DNA of 64,000 nt from Planococcus sp. ISL-109 (GTDB lineage: Bacteria; Bacillota; Bacilli; Bacillales_A; Planococcaceae): NCBI RefSeq assembly GCF_018613655.1, contig NZ_JAGGPW010000004.1:958627-1022626 (forward strand). Direction: 5' to 3'. Each line of letters starts with the position of its first letter. Position 1 is the stretch's first letter. A program made the translations under genes and the position numbers. This document shows, piece after piece, positions 8,480 to 18,851 of the stretch. Below the pieces are notes generated by a model that saw only the letters and a program-made list of their open reading frames with translations, was not told the origin of the DNA and did no database searches.

Positions 8480-8508
8480 ATTATAAAGAAAGATGGCAGC
8501 GCTTTCAA
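8480..8508 (-). promoter_or_regulatory. Sigma-A promoter of lcfA
   Basis: TTGAAA (8503-8508), 17 bases, then TATAAT (8480-8485) on the minus strand. It is followed by a leader of about 45 bases and the GGGGAGG ribosome site of lcfA. Confidence 0.8.
8494..8507 (-). promoter_or_regulatory. CcpA-type cre site at the lcfA promoter
   Basis: TGAAAGCGCTGCCA matches the catabolite response element consensus TGWAANCGNTNWCA at 13 of 14 positions and overlaps the -35 hexamer. CcpA-mediated catabolite repression of the FadR regulon is known in B. subtilis. Confidence 0.65.
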
Positions 8509-8535
8509 ACTTTATTTTCACTTTCGTTCTTTTCC

Positions 8536-8562
8536 AAAAAAAAACGGCTCAATGGCCGTTTC
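8536..8562 (-). terminator. Terminator after the DUF350/small-peptide pair
   Basis: On the minus strand AACGGC and GCCGTT form the stem and a run of nine T follows. The stem overlaps the stop codon of the 26-residue ORF, so it ends the transcript coming from mutS2 and the DUF350 gene. Confidence 0.85.
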
Positions 8563-8641
8563 AGAAAACAAACAGGAAGACAATTCCTACTAGCACAAAC
8601 AATATGCAAAAAACGATTAAAATTTTGATCAGGTTCTCCAT
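8561..8641 (-). CDS. 26-residue hydrophobic membrane peptide, unknown function
   Basis: An ATG at 8641 with GGAG nine bases upstream opens a 26-codon frame ending in TGA inside a terminator stem. The peptide begins MENLIKIL and continues as an almost unbroken run of I, L, V, F and G to its C-terminal VFLFVF. It would form a single membrane helix with a short charged N-terminus. It sits 12 bases downstream of the DUF350 membrane protein and just before the terminator, as expected for the last gene of an operon. I do not recognise it. A chance ORF is possible, but ribosome site, hydrophobicity and placement all favour a real gene. Confidence 0.6.
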   Translation of the reverse strand: MENLIKILIVFCILFVLVGIVFLFVF

Positions 8642-8653
8642 GCGTTCCAACTC

Positions 8654-9067
8654 CTATGAAATACTTGCTCCAATGACAAAAGACAGGCCGATTGAAATGG
8701 TCATCGAAATCAAGCCGACCGACCGGTTATCGCGCGCGATTTCCTCATCCACTTTGAATTTCGGCGTCAAAAACTCAAATAGTATATACGCAAAGATCAA
8801 CAGTGCGAATCCGAACAAGCCCCAGCCGATCATCTCAAAAAGTGTGGAGTGCTGCTCGATCGAAAACCGGAAAATATTCGTGATGCCGAAAATTTTTCCG
8901 CCGGTTGCCATCGCCACGGCCAGATTCCCGCTTTTGATTTCTTCCCAATTCTTATACTTCGTTACCGCTTCAAAAATAACCATCGCTACGATCAAGCACA
9001 AAACGACGACACTGAAATAACCTGCCGTTTCAACGAGAGGATGAGTCCAAAATCCATCTTCGAACAT
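8654..9067 (-). CDS. yshE: DUF350 membrane protein (YshE-like)
   Basis: A 137-residue integral membrane protein with four predicted hydrophobic helices, near residues 15-35, 50-65, 78-100 and 116-136. This is the pattern of the DUF350 family. The place between mutS2 and lcfA is the same as yshE in B. subtilis. Its biochemical role is not established. It lies 22 bases downstream of mutS2 and is followed by the 26-residue hydrophobic peptide, which could be a partner. Confidence 0.8.
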   Translation of the reverse strand: MFEDGFWTHPLVETAGYFSVVVLCLIVAMVIFEAVTKYKNWEEIKSGNLAVAMATGGKIFGITNIFRFSIEQHSTLFEMIGWGLFGFALLIFAYILFEFLTPKFKVDEEIARDNRSVGLISMTISIGLSFVIGASIS

Positions 9068-9089
9068 CTATAACCTTCCTTTCCGGCGC

Positions 9090-11450
9090 TTACTTTAATT
9101 CAGCGACCGTTACACCTGAACCGCCTTCGCCCGCTTCACCGAAACGGTAGCTTTTCACGCGCGGATGTTTTTTCAAATACTGCTGGACACCTTGCCGAAG
9201 TGCGCCTGTCCCTTTGCCGTGGATAATCGACACTTGGTGATAATTCGCCAATAGCGCATCGTCCAAATATTTTTCCACGCGCGACAGTGCATCTTCGTAG
9301 CGCTCACCGCGCAGGTCGAGTTCCATCTTCGTATAGCCATCGCGGCCTTTCAATGTGGTCATCGTGCGTGTTTCTTTCTGTTTTTCCGGTTTCGTGTAAT
9401 TGAGGTCAGACTCCGGCAGCTTCATTTTCAGGATGCCGACTTGCACAATCCATTCATGGTCGGACACTTTTTCCAGCAACGTTCCTTTTTGCCCGAACGA
9501 CAGCACTTTCACTTCATCGTTCGGCTTTAATGGCACCGGTTCGTTGTTCTTTTTCGCTTTTTTCAACACACGGTTTTCGGGCATGGCGTTTTCCAAGCGT
9601 TTTTTCGCATCGATCAACTGATGTTCTTTGATGCCGGCCTGCTGGTTCAACTGCATCTTGCGCAGCTCGCTGATGACGGTATCCGCTTCTGCACGTGCCT
9701 GGTCGACAATTTTTCGCGCTTTTTCTTTCGCTTTGTCTTCCAGCTGCTCTTGGCGGCTTTCATACTCAGCCAAGCGTTTCGCCAAATCTTTTTTCAACAT
9801 TTCCGATTGTTCGAGAACGGATTTTGTCTCTTCCGCATCATGCTCCGCTTCACGACGGCTTTTCTCTAATGAGGCAATCATCGAATCGACTTCTTTACGG
9901 TCGGTTCCGGTGAAACTTTTCGCGTGAGCAATGATATGTTCCGGCAATCCGAGCCGTTTCGAAATTTCGAAAGCGTTGCTGCGGCCAGGGACACCTATCA
10001 ATAAACGGTAGGTCGGGCTCAATGTCTCCACATCGAATTCGACGCTGGCATTGGCGACTCCTTCCCGGTTATACCCGTATGCTTTCAGTTCCGGGTAATG
10101 GGTAGTCGCGATGACGCGCGCCCCTCTGCCGTGAACTTCATCGAGCAAGGAAATGGCCAGTGCCGCGCCTTCTTGGGGGTCGGTCCCTGCACCGAGCTCA
10201 TCGAAAATGACCAGCGAGTTCTCGTCGAACTTCTGCAAAATATCGACGATGTTGACCATATGGGAAGAAAACGTACTCAAGCTTTGCTCGATTGATTGTT
10301 CGTCGCCGATATCGGCGAAAATCTGGTCAAACACTGCAAGTTCTGAGCCTTCTAGCGCCGGCACAGGAATGCCTGCCTGCGCCATCAAAGTCGACAAGCC
10401 GACCGTTTTCAAGGTGACAGTCTTGCCGCCCGTGTTCGGTCCGGTGATGACGATCGCCGTGATGTCCCGGCCGAACTCGATATCATTCGGCACCACTTCA
10501 TCTTGTGGGATGAGTGGGTGGCGTGCTTTTTTCAAGTTGATATATCCGTCTGTATTCATGTCCGGCTTAGAGCATTTATGCGCCGCCCCGTATTTCGCTT
10601 TCGCCAAAATCAAATCGACTTCTGCCAACACGCCGACCAAAGTAAACAAGTCATGGGCGACTTCCTGCACTTCGGCGGACAACATTTGAAGGATGCGGTC
10701 GATTTCATCTTTTTCTTTCAGCTTGAGGCGCCGCACTTCATTATTCGCCTGCACGACCGCATCCGGTTCGATGAACAAAGTCTGTCCTGAAGACGACTGA
10801 TCGTGGACGATGCCGCCGTAATGGCTTCTGTATTCCTGTTTGACGGGAATAACGAAACGGTCATTACGTATCGTGACGATTGAATCCGACAACATTTTCG
10901 ACGCATTGCGCCCGCGGATCAAACTCTCCAGCTTTTCGCGGACGCGGCTTTCCTGCGCACGCAGCGACTGGCGTAGGCTGCGGAGTTCGGAACTGGCACT
11001 GTCGACGACCACGCCGTTATCATCGATGCACGCATTGATGTCGTGCTCGAGTTGCGTTAGAATCGGCATGCTTTCTTTCTTGTTCATGAAGTGAGGGATT
11101 TTAATGTCGCCTTCCTCATCGATCGCTTCCAGAAAATGACGCAAAATCCGGCTTGCCCGAATTGTTGCGGAAACTTCCATCAGTTCCACAGGACTCAAGC
11201 TTCCGCCGATTTGTGCACGTTTTGCATGTGGGCGGATATCGAAAATCCCGCCCATCGGCACATTGTTTTTGATGCGCAGCACTTGATAGGCTTCATCCAT
11301 TTCCTCGAGCAAGCGGTTCACTTCCGCAATGTCGGTGGACGGCAGCAGCCCCTTCACCAAGTCTTTCCCGAGTGATGAGGTGCAAAAAGCCGCCACTGCT
11401 TCGCGGATTTTATAAAATTCGAGAGTTCGTAATGCGCGCTCCGCGATCAT
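9090..11450 (-). CDS. mutS2: MutS2 protein with Smr nuclease domain
   Basis: A 786-residue MutS2. Family members act on recombination intermediates, and Bacillus MutS2 has also been linked to rescue of collided ribosomes. Visible features: the MutS core and lever region, Walker [16 protein letters not shown] (about residue 335), Walker [16 protein letters not shown], a coiled-coil KOW-containing linker, and a C-terminal Smr domain carrying [12 protein letters not shown] and [12 protein letters not shown]. The N-terminal mismatch-recognition domain of MutS is absent, as it should be. It lies 13 bases after polX. Confidence 0.96.
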   Translation of the reverse strand: MIAERALRTLEFYKIREAVAAFCTSSLGKDLVKGLLPSTDIAEVNRLLEEMDEAYQVLRIKNNVPMGGIFDIRPHAKRAQIGGSLSPVELMEVSATIRASRILRHFLEAIDEEGDIKIPHFMNKKESMPILTQLEHDINACIDDNGVVVDSASSELRSLRQSLRAQESRVREKLESLIRGRNASKMLSDSIVTIRNDRFVIPVKQEYRSHYGGIVHDQSSSGQTLFIEPDAVVQANNEVRRLKLKEKDEIDRILQMLSAEVQEVAHDLFTLVGVLAEVDLILAKAKYGAAHKCSKPDMNTDGYINLKKARHPLIPQDEVVPNDIEFGRDITAIVITGPNTGGKTVTLKTVGLSTLMAQAGIPVPALEGSELAVFDQIFADIGDEQSIEQSLSTFSSHMVNIVDILQKFDENSLVIFDELGAGTDPQEGAALAISLLDEVHGRGARVIATTHYPELKAYGYNREGVANASVEFDVETLSPTYRLLIGVPGRSNAFEISKRLGLPEHIIAHAKSFTGTDRKEVDSMIASLEKSRREAEHDAEETKSVLEQSEMLKKDLAKRLAEYESRQEQLEDKAKEKARKIVDQARAEADTVISELRKMQLNQQAGIKEHQLIDAKKRLENAMPENRVLKKAKKNNEPVPLKPNDEVKVLSFGQKGTLLEKVSDHEWIVQVGILKMKLPESDLNYTKPEKQKETRTMTTLKGRDGYTKMELDLRGERYEDALSRVEKYLDDALLANYHQVSIIHGKGTGALRQGVQQYLKKHPRVKSYRFGEAGEGGSGVTVAELK

Positions 11451-11463
11451 ATAAACTCCTCCT

Positions 11464-13167
11464 TTATCGTTTCAAAAACTCTTTCAACTTTTCAAGCGGC
11501 CACGTGTTGACCACATTGTCTTTTTTCAGCCACGCTTTTTGTGCATGGCGCACGCCGGTTTCCATGACGTCGAGTCCTTCGATCGAGTGGGCATCCGTAT
11601 TGATCGCCACCGGCACGCCTTTTTCCTGGGCCATGACCAAATACGGCACGGCCAAATCCAAGCGGTAGGGGCTTGCGTTCAATTCGACAATCTTGCCGTA
11701 TTCCTTCGCCCAATCGAGGATCTGCTCGACGTCCGGGTCATAGCCGTCGCGTTTGCCGACGATGCGGCCGGTCGGATGCGCAATCATATGGACGTACGGA
11801 TTCTTCATCGCTGTGAGTATGCGCTGCATGATCTGCTCCTGCGGCTGCTGAAAACTCGAATGGATACTGGCAATGACGAAATCCAATTGCTCTAATACCT
11901 CATCATCGAAATCCAAACTGCCGTCCGGCAAGATGTCCATTTCCGTTCCGGACATGATTTCAATGTCGTCATGTTGCGAGTTGGCTTCCCGTAGTTTAGC
12001 GTTTTGTTCAAGTAGCCGCTCCGGCGTTAAGCCGTTGGCGACTTTGAGGTAATGGGAATGGTCGGTGATGACCATATATTCATAATTGCGCTCGCGGCAC
12101 GCGTCGATCATTTCATTGATGGAATGGGCGCCGTCCGACCAAGTCGTATGCATATGGAGATCTCCGCGGATGTCTTCAATCGAAACGAGTGACGGCAATT
12201 CGTCGATCCGGTCGATTTCCCGTCCGTCTTCACGCACGGTAGGCGGAATGAAAGGCAAATCGAAATGAGCATAGAATTCCTCTTCGGAATCGAAAGTCAA
12301 TACGGATCCATCTTCCTGTTCGACACCGTATTCGCTGATTTTTTCCTTTTTCGCTTTGGCGAGCTGGCGCATGCGCACATTATGGTCTTTCGATCCTGTA
12401 AAGTGATGAAGTGCCGTTACAAACTCTTTCGGCGCGACGAGGCGAAAATCGACATCGATCGGCTCGACCACTTCCACGGCAACGGAAACTTTCGTGTCCC
12501 CCGAGGCGATCGTTTCAATTACCGGCAATCCGGCGAGCAACTGTTCTTTCACTTTGGCTGGTTCTTCCGTTGCGACGATAAAGTCGAGGTCTTTGCTCGT
12601 CTCTTTCGTTCGGCGGAAGCTGCCGGCTACCGAAAAGTCCGTGATGCCGGAAATCGTCGCCAACAAGTTTTCGATAAATACCACCGTTTCTTCCGTTTTC
12701 CAGATCGGGTGGCGGCCCGGGTTTGTCGCGAAGTTTTCCAGTTCCAGCAGGATTTTCTCTTCGGATTTCGGCCCGAACCCTGGAAGTGCCTGCACGCGCT
12801 GGTCCAAGCATGCCTGTTTCAATGTTTCCATGGAATCCACGCCGAGTTCTTTATACAGTTTGGCGATTTTCTTGCCGCCGAGGCCTTGCAATTTCAGCAT
12901 TGGAACAAGCCCTTTCGGCACTTCTTCCTGCAATTCCTCGAGCACGGAGGATTTTCCTTCGGCTAGCAGTTCAGTGATGACATCGCCCGTTCCTTTGCCG
13001 ATGCCTTTTAGTTTCGTGACGTCTTCTATCTCATTTAAGCTGCGCTGGTCCAATTCAAGCGCTTGAGCCGCTTTGCGGAAAGCGGATACTTTGAACGGAT
13101 TGTCTCCTTTTAATTCCATATATAACGCAATATTTTCCAAAGTGCGGATAATGATTTTTTTATTCAT
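11464..13167 (-). CDS. polX: DNA polymerase/3'-5' exonuclease PolX
   Basis: A 567-residue family X polymerase with a C-terminal PHP exonuclease, thought to act in base excision repair. Features in order: two helix-hairpin-helix segments ([23 protein letters not shown]), the nucleotidyltransferase palm with [20 protein letters not shown] containing the paired catalytic aspartates, and the PHP domain with [10 protein letters not shown] and ITDHSHYL. The start was set at [12 protein letters not shown] (13167), about 10 bases after AGGAGG, instead of the nine-codon-longer frame. A terminator lies between it and cvpA. Confidence 0.95.
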   Translation of the reverse strand: MNKKIIIRTLENIALYMELKGDNPFKVSAFRKAAQALELDQRSLNEIEDVTKLKGIGKGTGDVITELLAEGKSSVLEELQEEVPKGLVPMLKLQGLGGKKIAKLYKELGVDSMETLKQACLDQRVQALPGFGPKSEEKILLELENFATNPGRHPIWKTEETVVFIENLLATISGITDFSVAGSFRRTKETSKDLDFIVATEEPAKVKEQLLAGLPVIETIASGDTKVSVAVEVVEPIDVDFRLVAPKEFVTALHHFTGSKDHNVRMRQLAKAKKEKISEYGVEQEDGSVLTFDSEEEFYAHFDLPFIPPTVREDGREIDRIDELPSLVSIEDIRGDLHMHTTWSDGAHSINEMIDACRERNYEYMVITDHSHYLKVANGLTPERLLEQNAKLREANSQHDDIEIMSGTEMDILPDGSLDFDDEVLEQLDFVIASIHSSFQQPQEQIMQRILTAMKNPYVHMIAHPTGRIVGKRDGYDPDVEQILDWAKEYGKIVELNASPYRLDLAVPYLVMAQEKGVPVAINTDAHSIEGLDVMETGVRHAQKAWLKKDNVVNTWPLEKLKEFLKR

Positions 13168-13194
13168 CGAAAACAAACCTCCTAATCGGTTCAT

Positions 13195-13225
13195 AAAAAA
13201 ACTTCCCTCGTAAGAGAGAAGTTCC
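13195..13225 (-). terminator. Terminator between cvpA and polX
   Basis: AACTTCTCTC pairs with GAGGGAAGTT through a four-base loop, and seven T follow on the minus strand. It starts three bases past the cvpA stop and ends shortly before the polX ribosome site. Confidence 0.8.
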
Positions 13226-13227
13226 TA

Positions 13228-13764
13228 CTACATATAAATATACCACCATTCCTTCACTTTCTCAGAGAAATAAGGCGTATGTTCAAGCAGTGCACGGGCG
13301 ATTCCGGAATTTTCGATTTGGTTTTGGATCCCATCAATTGGCAATAACGCAAACACATATACTGCGAAGAACAACAGGACATATGCTTCGATGAATCCGA
13401 GCACAGCACCGAGGATGCGGCTAAGAAAGCCGAGCACTGGAATATATTTGACAAAATCGAACATCGAAGCAATCAGCATCAGCAAAAACTTCACTGTAAA
13501 GAAAATTATTGCGAACGCCAAAAGCTGGTAGAATGTTTCGTCCAAATTCAATTGCTCGACTGCAATCGCAATACGCGAACTGTCATCGACAGTCGGATAC
13601 GGCACCCACAGCACAAAGTTTTCTGCTAAAGGCCGGAAGTAAGTGTAGGCGACGATAAGCGCCACCACGAAGCCCACCATGTGGAAAAATTGCAGCACGA
13701 GTCCGCGTTTAAAGCCGATCAACACGCCGGCTAACAACAATACCAATAAAATTAAATCTAGCAT
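13228..13764 (-). CDS. CvpA-family membrane protein (YshB-like)
   Basis: A 178-residue protein with four hydrophobic helices, starting MLDLILLVLLLAGVLIGFKRG, which resembles the colicin V production protein family. The exact role in Gram-positive bacteria is unclear. I chose the ATG at 13764, because an in-frame TTG three codons earlier abuts the zapA stop and matches family N-termini less well. It follows zapA by five bases, exactly the yshA-yshB arrangement of B. subtilis. Confidence 0.85.
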   Translation of the reverse strand: MLDLILLVLLLAGVLIGFKRGLVLQFFHMVGFVVALIVAYTYFRPLAENFVLWVPYPTVDDSSRIAIAVEQLNLDETFYQLLAFAIIFFTVKFLLMLIASMFDFVKYIPVLGFLSRILGAVLGFIEAYVLLFFAVYVFALLPIDGIQNQIENSGIARALLEHTPYFSEKVKEWWYIYM

Positions 13765-13769
13765 ATCCG

Positions 13770-14030
13770 TCAACCCTTCAAGTTATTCAATTCAATTTCC
13801 ATTTGTTCTAGCTGCTCTTTCAGTTTAAGATATTCATGTGTCGCATTTACTGCGGTCAATACGGCAAGCTTCGCCTGGTCAAGCGATGGATTGGCGGCGT
13901 TGATCTCCCGCATCTTGCTGTCGACCATTGAAGCGACAAGCCTCATATGGCCTGATGTTTCGGTACCGAACATCTTATATGTATGGCCATATATATCAAC
14001 GACTGTGCGAATTTTATGCTGTTCTTGCAC
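13770..14030 (-). CDS. zapA: Cell division protein ZapA
   Basis: An 86-residue ZapA, which bundles FtsZ filaments and stabilises the Z-ring. The ZapA core is clear: [46 protein letters not shown], ending in a coiled coil. The start is a GTG at 14030 preceded by GGGGGAA. The longer frame reaching 14165 runs through the promoter and into rnhC, and family length (about 85) supports the short form. It opens the zapA-cvpA-polX-mutS2 run and is divergent from rnhC. Confidence 0.92.
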   Translation of the reverse strand: MQEQHKIRTVVDIYGHTYKMFGTETSGHMRLVASMVDSKMREINAANPSLDQAKLAVLTAVNATHEYLKLKEQLEQMEIELNNLKG

Positions 14031-14061
14031 TGTGCGTTCCCCCTTTGGAATTCTATAGACC

Positions 14062-14091
14062 ATCATAACACGAACACAAGCAGATTGTGAA
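14062..14091 (-). promoter_or_regulatory. Sigma-A promoter of zapA
   Basis: On the minus strand TTCACA (14086-14091), 18 bases, TATGAT (14062-14067) with a TGT extension directly before the -10. The resulting leader is about 25 bases, compatible with the GTG start. Confidence 0.6.
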
Positions 14092-14112
14092 TCATAAGAA
14101 AGGGGACTCCCG

Positions 14113-15048
14113 ATGTCCAATAGCGTCCTGAAACTGCCGGAAGAAACTCTCCAGCGGCTCATCAACCATTACCAAAAAGAGGAAATTAAAACAAAGAATC
14201 CCCATGCACGTTTTGCCGCCAAACTATCGGATGTGATGGTTACCGTTTACAACTCCGGAAAAGTGATGTTCCAAGGAGCCGGTGCGGCACGAGAAACTGC
14301 AAAATGGGGAATCGTAAATCAGGCATCCGAAAAAACGCCCCAGACGAAAGGCGATCAGCTTCCTCCGAATTTCGAACAACTGTCGGTTCTCGGTTCGGAT
14401 GAAACCGGCACTGGAGACTTTTTTGGCCCGATCGCCGTTGCCGCCTGCTTCGTCCCCACCAACCAAGTCGCACTCGCGAAAGAGCTCGGAGTCAAAGATT
14501 CAAAGCAGCTGACAGATGATTATATGCGCAAAATCGCACCGGACTTACAATCGGCGTTCACCTATAGTGTCCTGACATTGAACAACGATAAATACAACGA
14601 AGTGCAATCGCAAGGCTGGTCACAAGGAAAAATCAAAGCTTTGCTGCATAATCAGGTACTCAAGCATGTGTTGCGGAAAATGGCACCCGAAAAACCGGAT
14701 GCAATCCTGATCGACCAATTCGCCGAACGTGGCATTTATTACAAACACATCGCTAAAGAACCGGACATCATCCGGGAAAACGTATTATTTTCAACAAAAG
14801 CGGAAAACCTCCACGTCTCGGTTGCCTGCGCGTCAATCATCGCGCGTGTCGCTTTTCTGGAGGAAATGGACCGGCTCAGTGCCATCGCCGGGACAACCTT
14901 GCCCAAAGGTGCCGGTGCCATCGTCGATAAGACGGCCGCGAAAATCTTGTTATCGTGCGGCGAAGCATTTCTCAAAACAATCACGAAAGCGCATTTTGCC
15001 AATACAAAAAAAGCTCAAGCTTTGGCATTGAAGAAAAAACGCACGTAA
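14113..15048 (+). CDS. rnhC: Ribonuclease HIII
   Basis: A 311-residue RNase HIII, which cleaves the RNA strand of RNA-DNA hybrids. The N-terminal TBP-like substrate-binding domain covers about the first 85 residues. The catalytic domain begins at [13 protein letters not shown], giving the characteristic aspartate-glutamate pair near residues 96-97. Later acidic positions lie in [10 protein letters not shown] and [10 protein letters not shown]. It is divergent from zapA and convergent with pheT, sharing a strong terminator. Confidence 0.96.
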   Translation: MSNSVLKLPEETLQRLINHYQKEEIKTKNPHARFAAKLSDVMVTVYNSGKVMFQGAGAARETAKWGIVNQASEKTPQTKGDQLPPNFEQLSVLGSDETGTGDFFGPIAVAACFVPTNQVALAKELGVKDSKQLTDDYMRKIAPDLQSAFTYSVLTLNNDKYNEVQSQGWSQGKIKALLHNQVLKHVLRKMAPEKPDAILIDQFAERGIYYKHIAKEPDIIRENVLFSTKAENLHVSVACASIIARVAFLEEMDRLSAIAGTTLPKGAGAIVDKTAAKILLSCGEAFLKTITKAHFANTKKAQALALKKKRT

Positions 15049-15090
15049 AAAAGCTGGCTTGAACTCATAGAGTTCAAGCCAGCTTTTTTA
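15047..15090. terminator. Bidirectional terminator between rnhC and pheT
   Basis: AAGCTGGCTTGAACT and AGTTCAAGCCAGCTT form a perfect 15-bp stem with a 5-base loop. A run on one side and T run on the other let it work for both converging genes. Confidence 0.95.
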
Positions 15091-15094
15091 TTTA

Positions 15095-17494
15095 TTAGCG
15101 CAGTTCAGCTCCAGATTCAGTGAGCGCGTTGATAACTTTGTCATGCGCTGCATTCACTTCTTCGTCCGTCAAAGTTTTCTCCGGATCGAAATACGTCAGC
15201 GAGAAGGCCAAAGACTTTTTGCCTTCTTCCATTCCTTCACCTTCGTATAAATCAAAGACGCGGACATCTTTCAATAGCTTGGCGCCCGCCTTGCGGATTA
15301 CTTGTTCGATCGACTGGGCTTCCACCCTTTTCGACAAGACAAGTGCCACATCGCGTGAAATCGATGGATAACGCGGAACCGGCGTGTAGATGAGCGCATC
15401 CGTTTCAAGCGTCAGTAATGTCGCCAAGTTCAACTCCACAGCGATGGTGCTTTTTAGGTCGCGCTTTTTCTGCTCGGCCGGATGCAGTTCGCCGATGACG
15501 CCGATGCGTGTTCCGTCTAGCATGATAAACGCCGTTCTGCCAGGGTGCAAGCCGTCGAGTTCACCACGTTCGAATGATAATTCAAAGCCGAGCTTTTCAG
15601 CAAGCCCTTCGACAATGCCTTTCGCGACGAAAAAGTCGACCGGCTTCTTTTCCCCTTGCCAGCCATGATCAAGCCATAGGCCAGTCATGACGATCGCCAA
15701 ATGTTCTTGTTCATCGAGCAGCTCATCTTGGCCTTTCATGAACACAGCACCCGTTTCATACAGTGCGACTGAATCGGTGCGGCGAGCCGTGTTGTAAGCG
15801 AGTGATTCCAGCAAATGAGGCAGCAGGCTTTGACGCAATGTGCTGCGTTCTTCGCTCATCGGCATAAGCAGGCGTGTCGTTTCAGTCGGCTCTAAAGCAA
15901 ATTGCGTTGCTGACTGCTCGGAACTCAAGGAATACGTCGTCGCCTGCAAGAGCCCCGCCCCTTCGAGAAAGTGGCGGACGATGCGGCGTTTTGCCTGATA
16001 TGGGCTCAGTCCGCCTAGTGTAGCATCTGTGCGCGGCAAGGTCGCCGGAATCTCGTCGTATCCGTAAAGCCGTGCGATTTCTTCTACAACGTCTTCTTCA
16101 ATCTGGATATCCTGGCGGCGCGTCGGCACTTGGATGATCAATTGATTGTTTGCCGCTTCTGTGTTGAATTTCAACCTGCTCAAAATATCGAGCATGTCCT
16201 CCAAAGGGATTTTCATGCCGAGACGGCTATTGATGAAATCCGGTGACACTTTCACGATGCGCTCTTGTTTGTCGAGTTCATCGAATACGAGCGATCCCCC
16301 GAGCACTTCCCCGCCCGCGAGCTCTGAAAGCAATTGGGCCGCGCGTTCAGCGGCCGGGATGACACGGTTCGGATCCACGCCTTTTTCATAGCGGGAACTC
16401 GCATCGCTTCTGAGGTTATGGTCTTTTGACGTGCGGCGGATCGAGTCGGCTGAGAAATAGGCGGACTCGATGACTACGGTCGTCGTCTTGTCGCTCACTT
16501 CGGAGTTTGCCCCGCCCATGACGCCGGCAAGTGCGACTGGATCTTTGCCGTTCGTGATAACGAGGTGATGCGGAGACAATGTGCGTTCCGTATCATCGAG
16601 CGTCGTGATTTTCTCGCCTTCTTTAGCTTGGCGCACTGTAATATTGCCGGTGCCGAGTGAATCGTAATCAAAGGCATGCAAAGGCTGGCCGTATTCCATC
16701 AGCACATAGTTCGTCACATCGACGACGTTATTGTGCGGGCGTACTCCGGCAGCCATCAAACGCTGCTGCAGCCAGACCGGTGATTCCTTCACTTCGATAT
16801 TGCGCACGACTTTCGCGACGTATAACGGGTTCGCTTCAGGTGCATCGACTTCCAAAGTCAACATGCTTTCCGCTCGGTCAGTCGACTCTTTGTAATCCAT
16901 TTTCGGCAAGGTGACTTCCTCTTCCAAAATCGCGCCGACTTCGTATGCGACACCGAGCATGCTCATCGCATCTGCGCGGTTCGGCGTCAGCCCGAGTTCA
17001 AGCACCGTGTCGTCCAAATCCAGATAGGAAAGTACATCCGTACCCGGTTCGACTGGTTCAGGCAACACGTAAATGCCTTCCACGTAGCTTTTCGGCACAA
17101 GCTTCGATTCAATGCCGAGTTCCTGAAGCGAGCAAATCATGCCGTTCGATTCTTCCCCGCGCAGTTTTGCTTTTTTGATTTTCATGCCGCCCGGAAGTAG
17201 AGCGCCCGGTCGTGCCACAATGACAGACTGCCCTTTGGCAATGTTCGGTGCACCGCAAATGATCTGGTCGATTTCACCTGCGCCGACATCCACTTGGCAA
17301 ATCGACAGTTTATCCGCTTCCGGATGCTTCGAACATTCCGTTACATAACCGACGACCAAGTTCGCCAAATCTTCCGAACGGTCAATGACCGCGTCGACTT
17401 CGATGCCCGCGCGTGTAATTTTCTCCCCAAGTTGTGCCGGGGGCAATTGTTGTGTATTGACATATTCTTTAAGCCATTTTGTAGATACTAACAT
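15095..17494 (-). CDS. pheT: Phenylalanyl-tRNA synthetase beta subunit
   Basis: The 799-residue beta chain of the alpha2-beta2 phenylalanyl-tRNA synthetase. Domains in order: an EMAP-type tRNA-binding domain (LVVGYVTECSKHPEADKLSI), B3/B4 editing domain (HPHHL-type region near LSPHHLVITNGKDPVALAGV), B5 domain, the catalytic-like core, and the C-terminal ferredoxin-fold anticodon-binding domain (YPSISRDVALVL). It lies 12 bases after pheS under the same T-box leader. Length is normal. Confidence 0.97.
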   Translation of the reverse strand: MLVSTKWLKEYVNTQQLPPAQLGEKITRAGIEVDAVIDRSEDLANLVVGYVTECSKHPEADKLSICQVDVGAGEIDQIICGAPNIAKGQSVIVARPGALLPGGMKIKKAKLRGEESNGMICSLQELGIESKLVPKSYVEGIYVLPEPVEPGTDVLSYLDLDDTVLELGLTPNRADAMSMLGVAYEVGAILEEEVTLPKMDYKESTDRAESMLTLEVDAPEANPLYVAKVVRNIEVKESPVWLQQRLMAAGVRPHNNVVDVTNYVLMEYGQPLHAFDYDSLGTGNITVRQAKEGEKITTLDDTERTLSPHHLVITNGKDPVALAGVMGGANSEVSDKTTTVVIESAYFSADSIRRTSKDHNLRSDASSRYEKGVDPNRVIPAAERAAQLLSELAGGEVLGGSLVFDELDKQERIVKVSPDFINSRLGMKIPLEDMLDILSRLKFNTEAANNQLIIQVPTRRQDIQIEEDVVEEIARLYGYDEIPATLPRTDATLGGLSPYQAKRRIVRHFLEGAGLLQATTYSLSSEQSATQFALEPTETTRLLMPMSEERSTLRQSLLPHLLESLAYNTARRTDSVALYETGAVFMKGQDELLDEQEHLAIVMTGLWLDHGWQGEKKPVDFFVAKGIVEGLAEKLGFELSFERGELDGLHPGRTAFIMLDGTRIGVIGELHPAEQKKRDLKSTIAVELNLATLLTLETDALIYTPVPRYPSISRDVALVLSKRVEAQSIEQVIRKAGAKLLKDVRVFDLYEGEGMEEGKKSLAFSLTYFDPEKTLTDEEVNAAHDKVINALTESGAELR

Positions 17495-17506
17495 GAAAGT
17501 TCCTCC

Positions 17507-18544
17507 TTATAATTCCGTTCGTTGAAATTGCGTTAAGAAGCGTACGTCGTTCGTGTAGAAATGGCGGATGTCTTCGATGGCGTATTTAAGCATCGCGATG
17601 CGCTCCGGCCCCATTCCGAACGCGAATCCTGTCAGGCGTTTCGAGTCATATCCGGCCATTTCCAGCACGTTCGGATGCACCATGCCCGCGCCGAGAATTT
17701 CGATCCAACCGGTCTTTTTGCACACGTTGCAGCCGTCGCCACCGCATTTAAAGCAGGAAATGTCCATTTCAACAGAAGGCTCCGTGAACGGGAAGAAACT
17801 TGGGCGCAGACGGATTTCGCGGTCTTCGCCGAACATTTTCTTGGCAAACACAGACAAAGTCCCTTTCAAATCGCTCATGCGGATGTTTTCTCCGACAACG
17901 AGCCCTTCGATTTGCGTGAACTGATGGGAATGCGTCGCGTCATCATTGTCGCGTCGGTACACTTTCCCTGGGCAGATGATTTTGATCGGCTCTCCGCCTT
18001 TCGCTTCCATCGTGCGGGCTTGCACAGGTGAAGTATGCGTGCGCAGCAAAATGTCTTCTGTTATATAGAAGGAATCCTGCATATCGCGCGCCGGATGGCC
18101 TTTCGGCAAATTGAGCGCTTCGAAGTTATAATAATCCTTCTCGACTTCCGGTCCTTCTGCGATTTCGTAGCCCATCGACAGGAACAAGTCCTCGATCTCT
18201 TCCACGACACGCGTCAACGGGTGCGGATTGCCTGTTTTGGCAGGACGCCCCGGCAAGGAAATATCGATCGTTTCCCGCTGCAGTTTTTCATTGATCGCCT
18301 GCTCTTCCAAAATCACCATGCGCGCATCCAAAGATTCCGTTACTTCCCCGCGCACTTCGTTGACGAGTGCGCCCATTCTCGGACGCTCTTCTGCAGGCAA
18401 TTTGCCCATACCTTTTAAGACATCTGTAATCGGCCCTTTTTTCCCCAAATACGCAACACGGACGTCGGTCAATTCTTTTACTGTGTGCGCCGTCTCGATT
18501 TTCCCGAGCGCTTCTTTTTTCAATTCCTGCAATCTTGCTTCCAT
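17507..18544 (-). CDS. pheS: Phenylalanyl-tRNA synthetase alpha subunit
   Basis: The 345-residue catalytic alpha chain. It has an N-terminal coiled coil ([20 protein letters not shown]) for tRNA contact. Class II motif 2 is near [21 protein letters not shown] and motif 3 near [16 protein letters not shown]. The start at 18544 follows AGGAGGAGAG at normal distance. The longer frame would run back into the T-box terminator. Expression is controlled by the T-box at 18565-18816. Confidence 0.97.
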   Translation of the reverse strand: MEARLQELKKEALGKIETAHTVKELTDVRVAYLGKKGPITDVLKGMGKLPAEERPRMGALVNEVRGEVTESLDARMVILEEQAINEKLQRETIDISLPGRPAKTGNPHPLTRVVEEIEDLFLSMGYEIAEGPEVEKDYYNFEALNLPKGHPARDMQDSFYITEDILLRTHTSPVQARTMEAKGGEPIKIICPGKVYRRDNDDATHSHQFTQIEGLVVGENIRMSDLKGTLSVFAKKMFGEDREIRLRPSFFPFTEPSVEMDISCFKCGGDGCNVCKKTGWIEILGAGMVHPNVLEMAGYDSKRLTGFAFGMGPERIAMLKYAIEDIRHFYTNDVRFLTQFQRTEL

Positions 18545-18564
18545 TTTCTCTCCTCCTTGAACAT

Positions 18565-18816
18565 AAAAAAGCCCCGCCCCCAAAAAGGGACGAGGCATAG
18601 ATTCGCGGTACCACCCTAGTTATCGCACGTATGCGATCACTCGATTTACTAACGGCTCTTCACCGGCCCGACTTTACGGCAATGTGCCGGTCCCCGTCAG
18701 ACAGCTCGCGGGGTGAACTTCTGATGAATCTGCATATCCGCGCTTTCAGTCGAGGGCGGACTTCCTTGGATGCAGTATATCAACGTACTTTTCCCGGTCA
18801 ACGCATTTATTATTTC
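18565..18816 (-). promoter_or_regulatory. T-box leader of pheST
   Basis: The minus strand carries the conserved T-box word AGGGTGGTACCGCG (18604-18617), which pairs with the 3' end of uncharged tRNA. It is followed by a terminator of GCCTCGTCCC/GGGGGCGGGGC arms and a T run (18565-18597). The upstream part holds the stem I region. The specifier codon was not assigned with certainty; UUC for phenylalanine is expected from the downstream genes. Confidence 0.93.
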
Positions 18817-18822
18817 TCTTTA

Positions 18823-18851
18823 ATTATAATGAACTTTCACCGGTTAATCAA
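18823..18851 (-). promoter_or_regulatory. Promoter of the pheST T-box transcript
   Basis: TTGATT (18846-18851), 17 bases, TATAAT (18823-18828) on the minus strand. The -35 overlaps the stop codon of the neighbouring methyltransferase gene. Confidence 0.7.
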
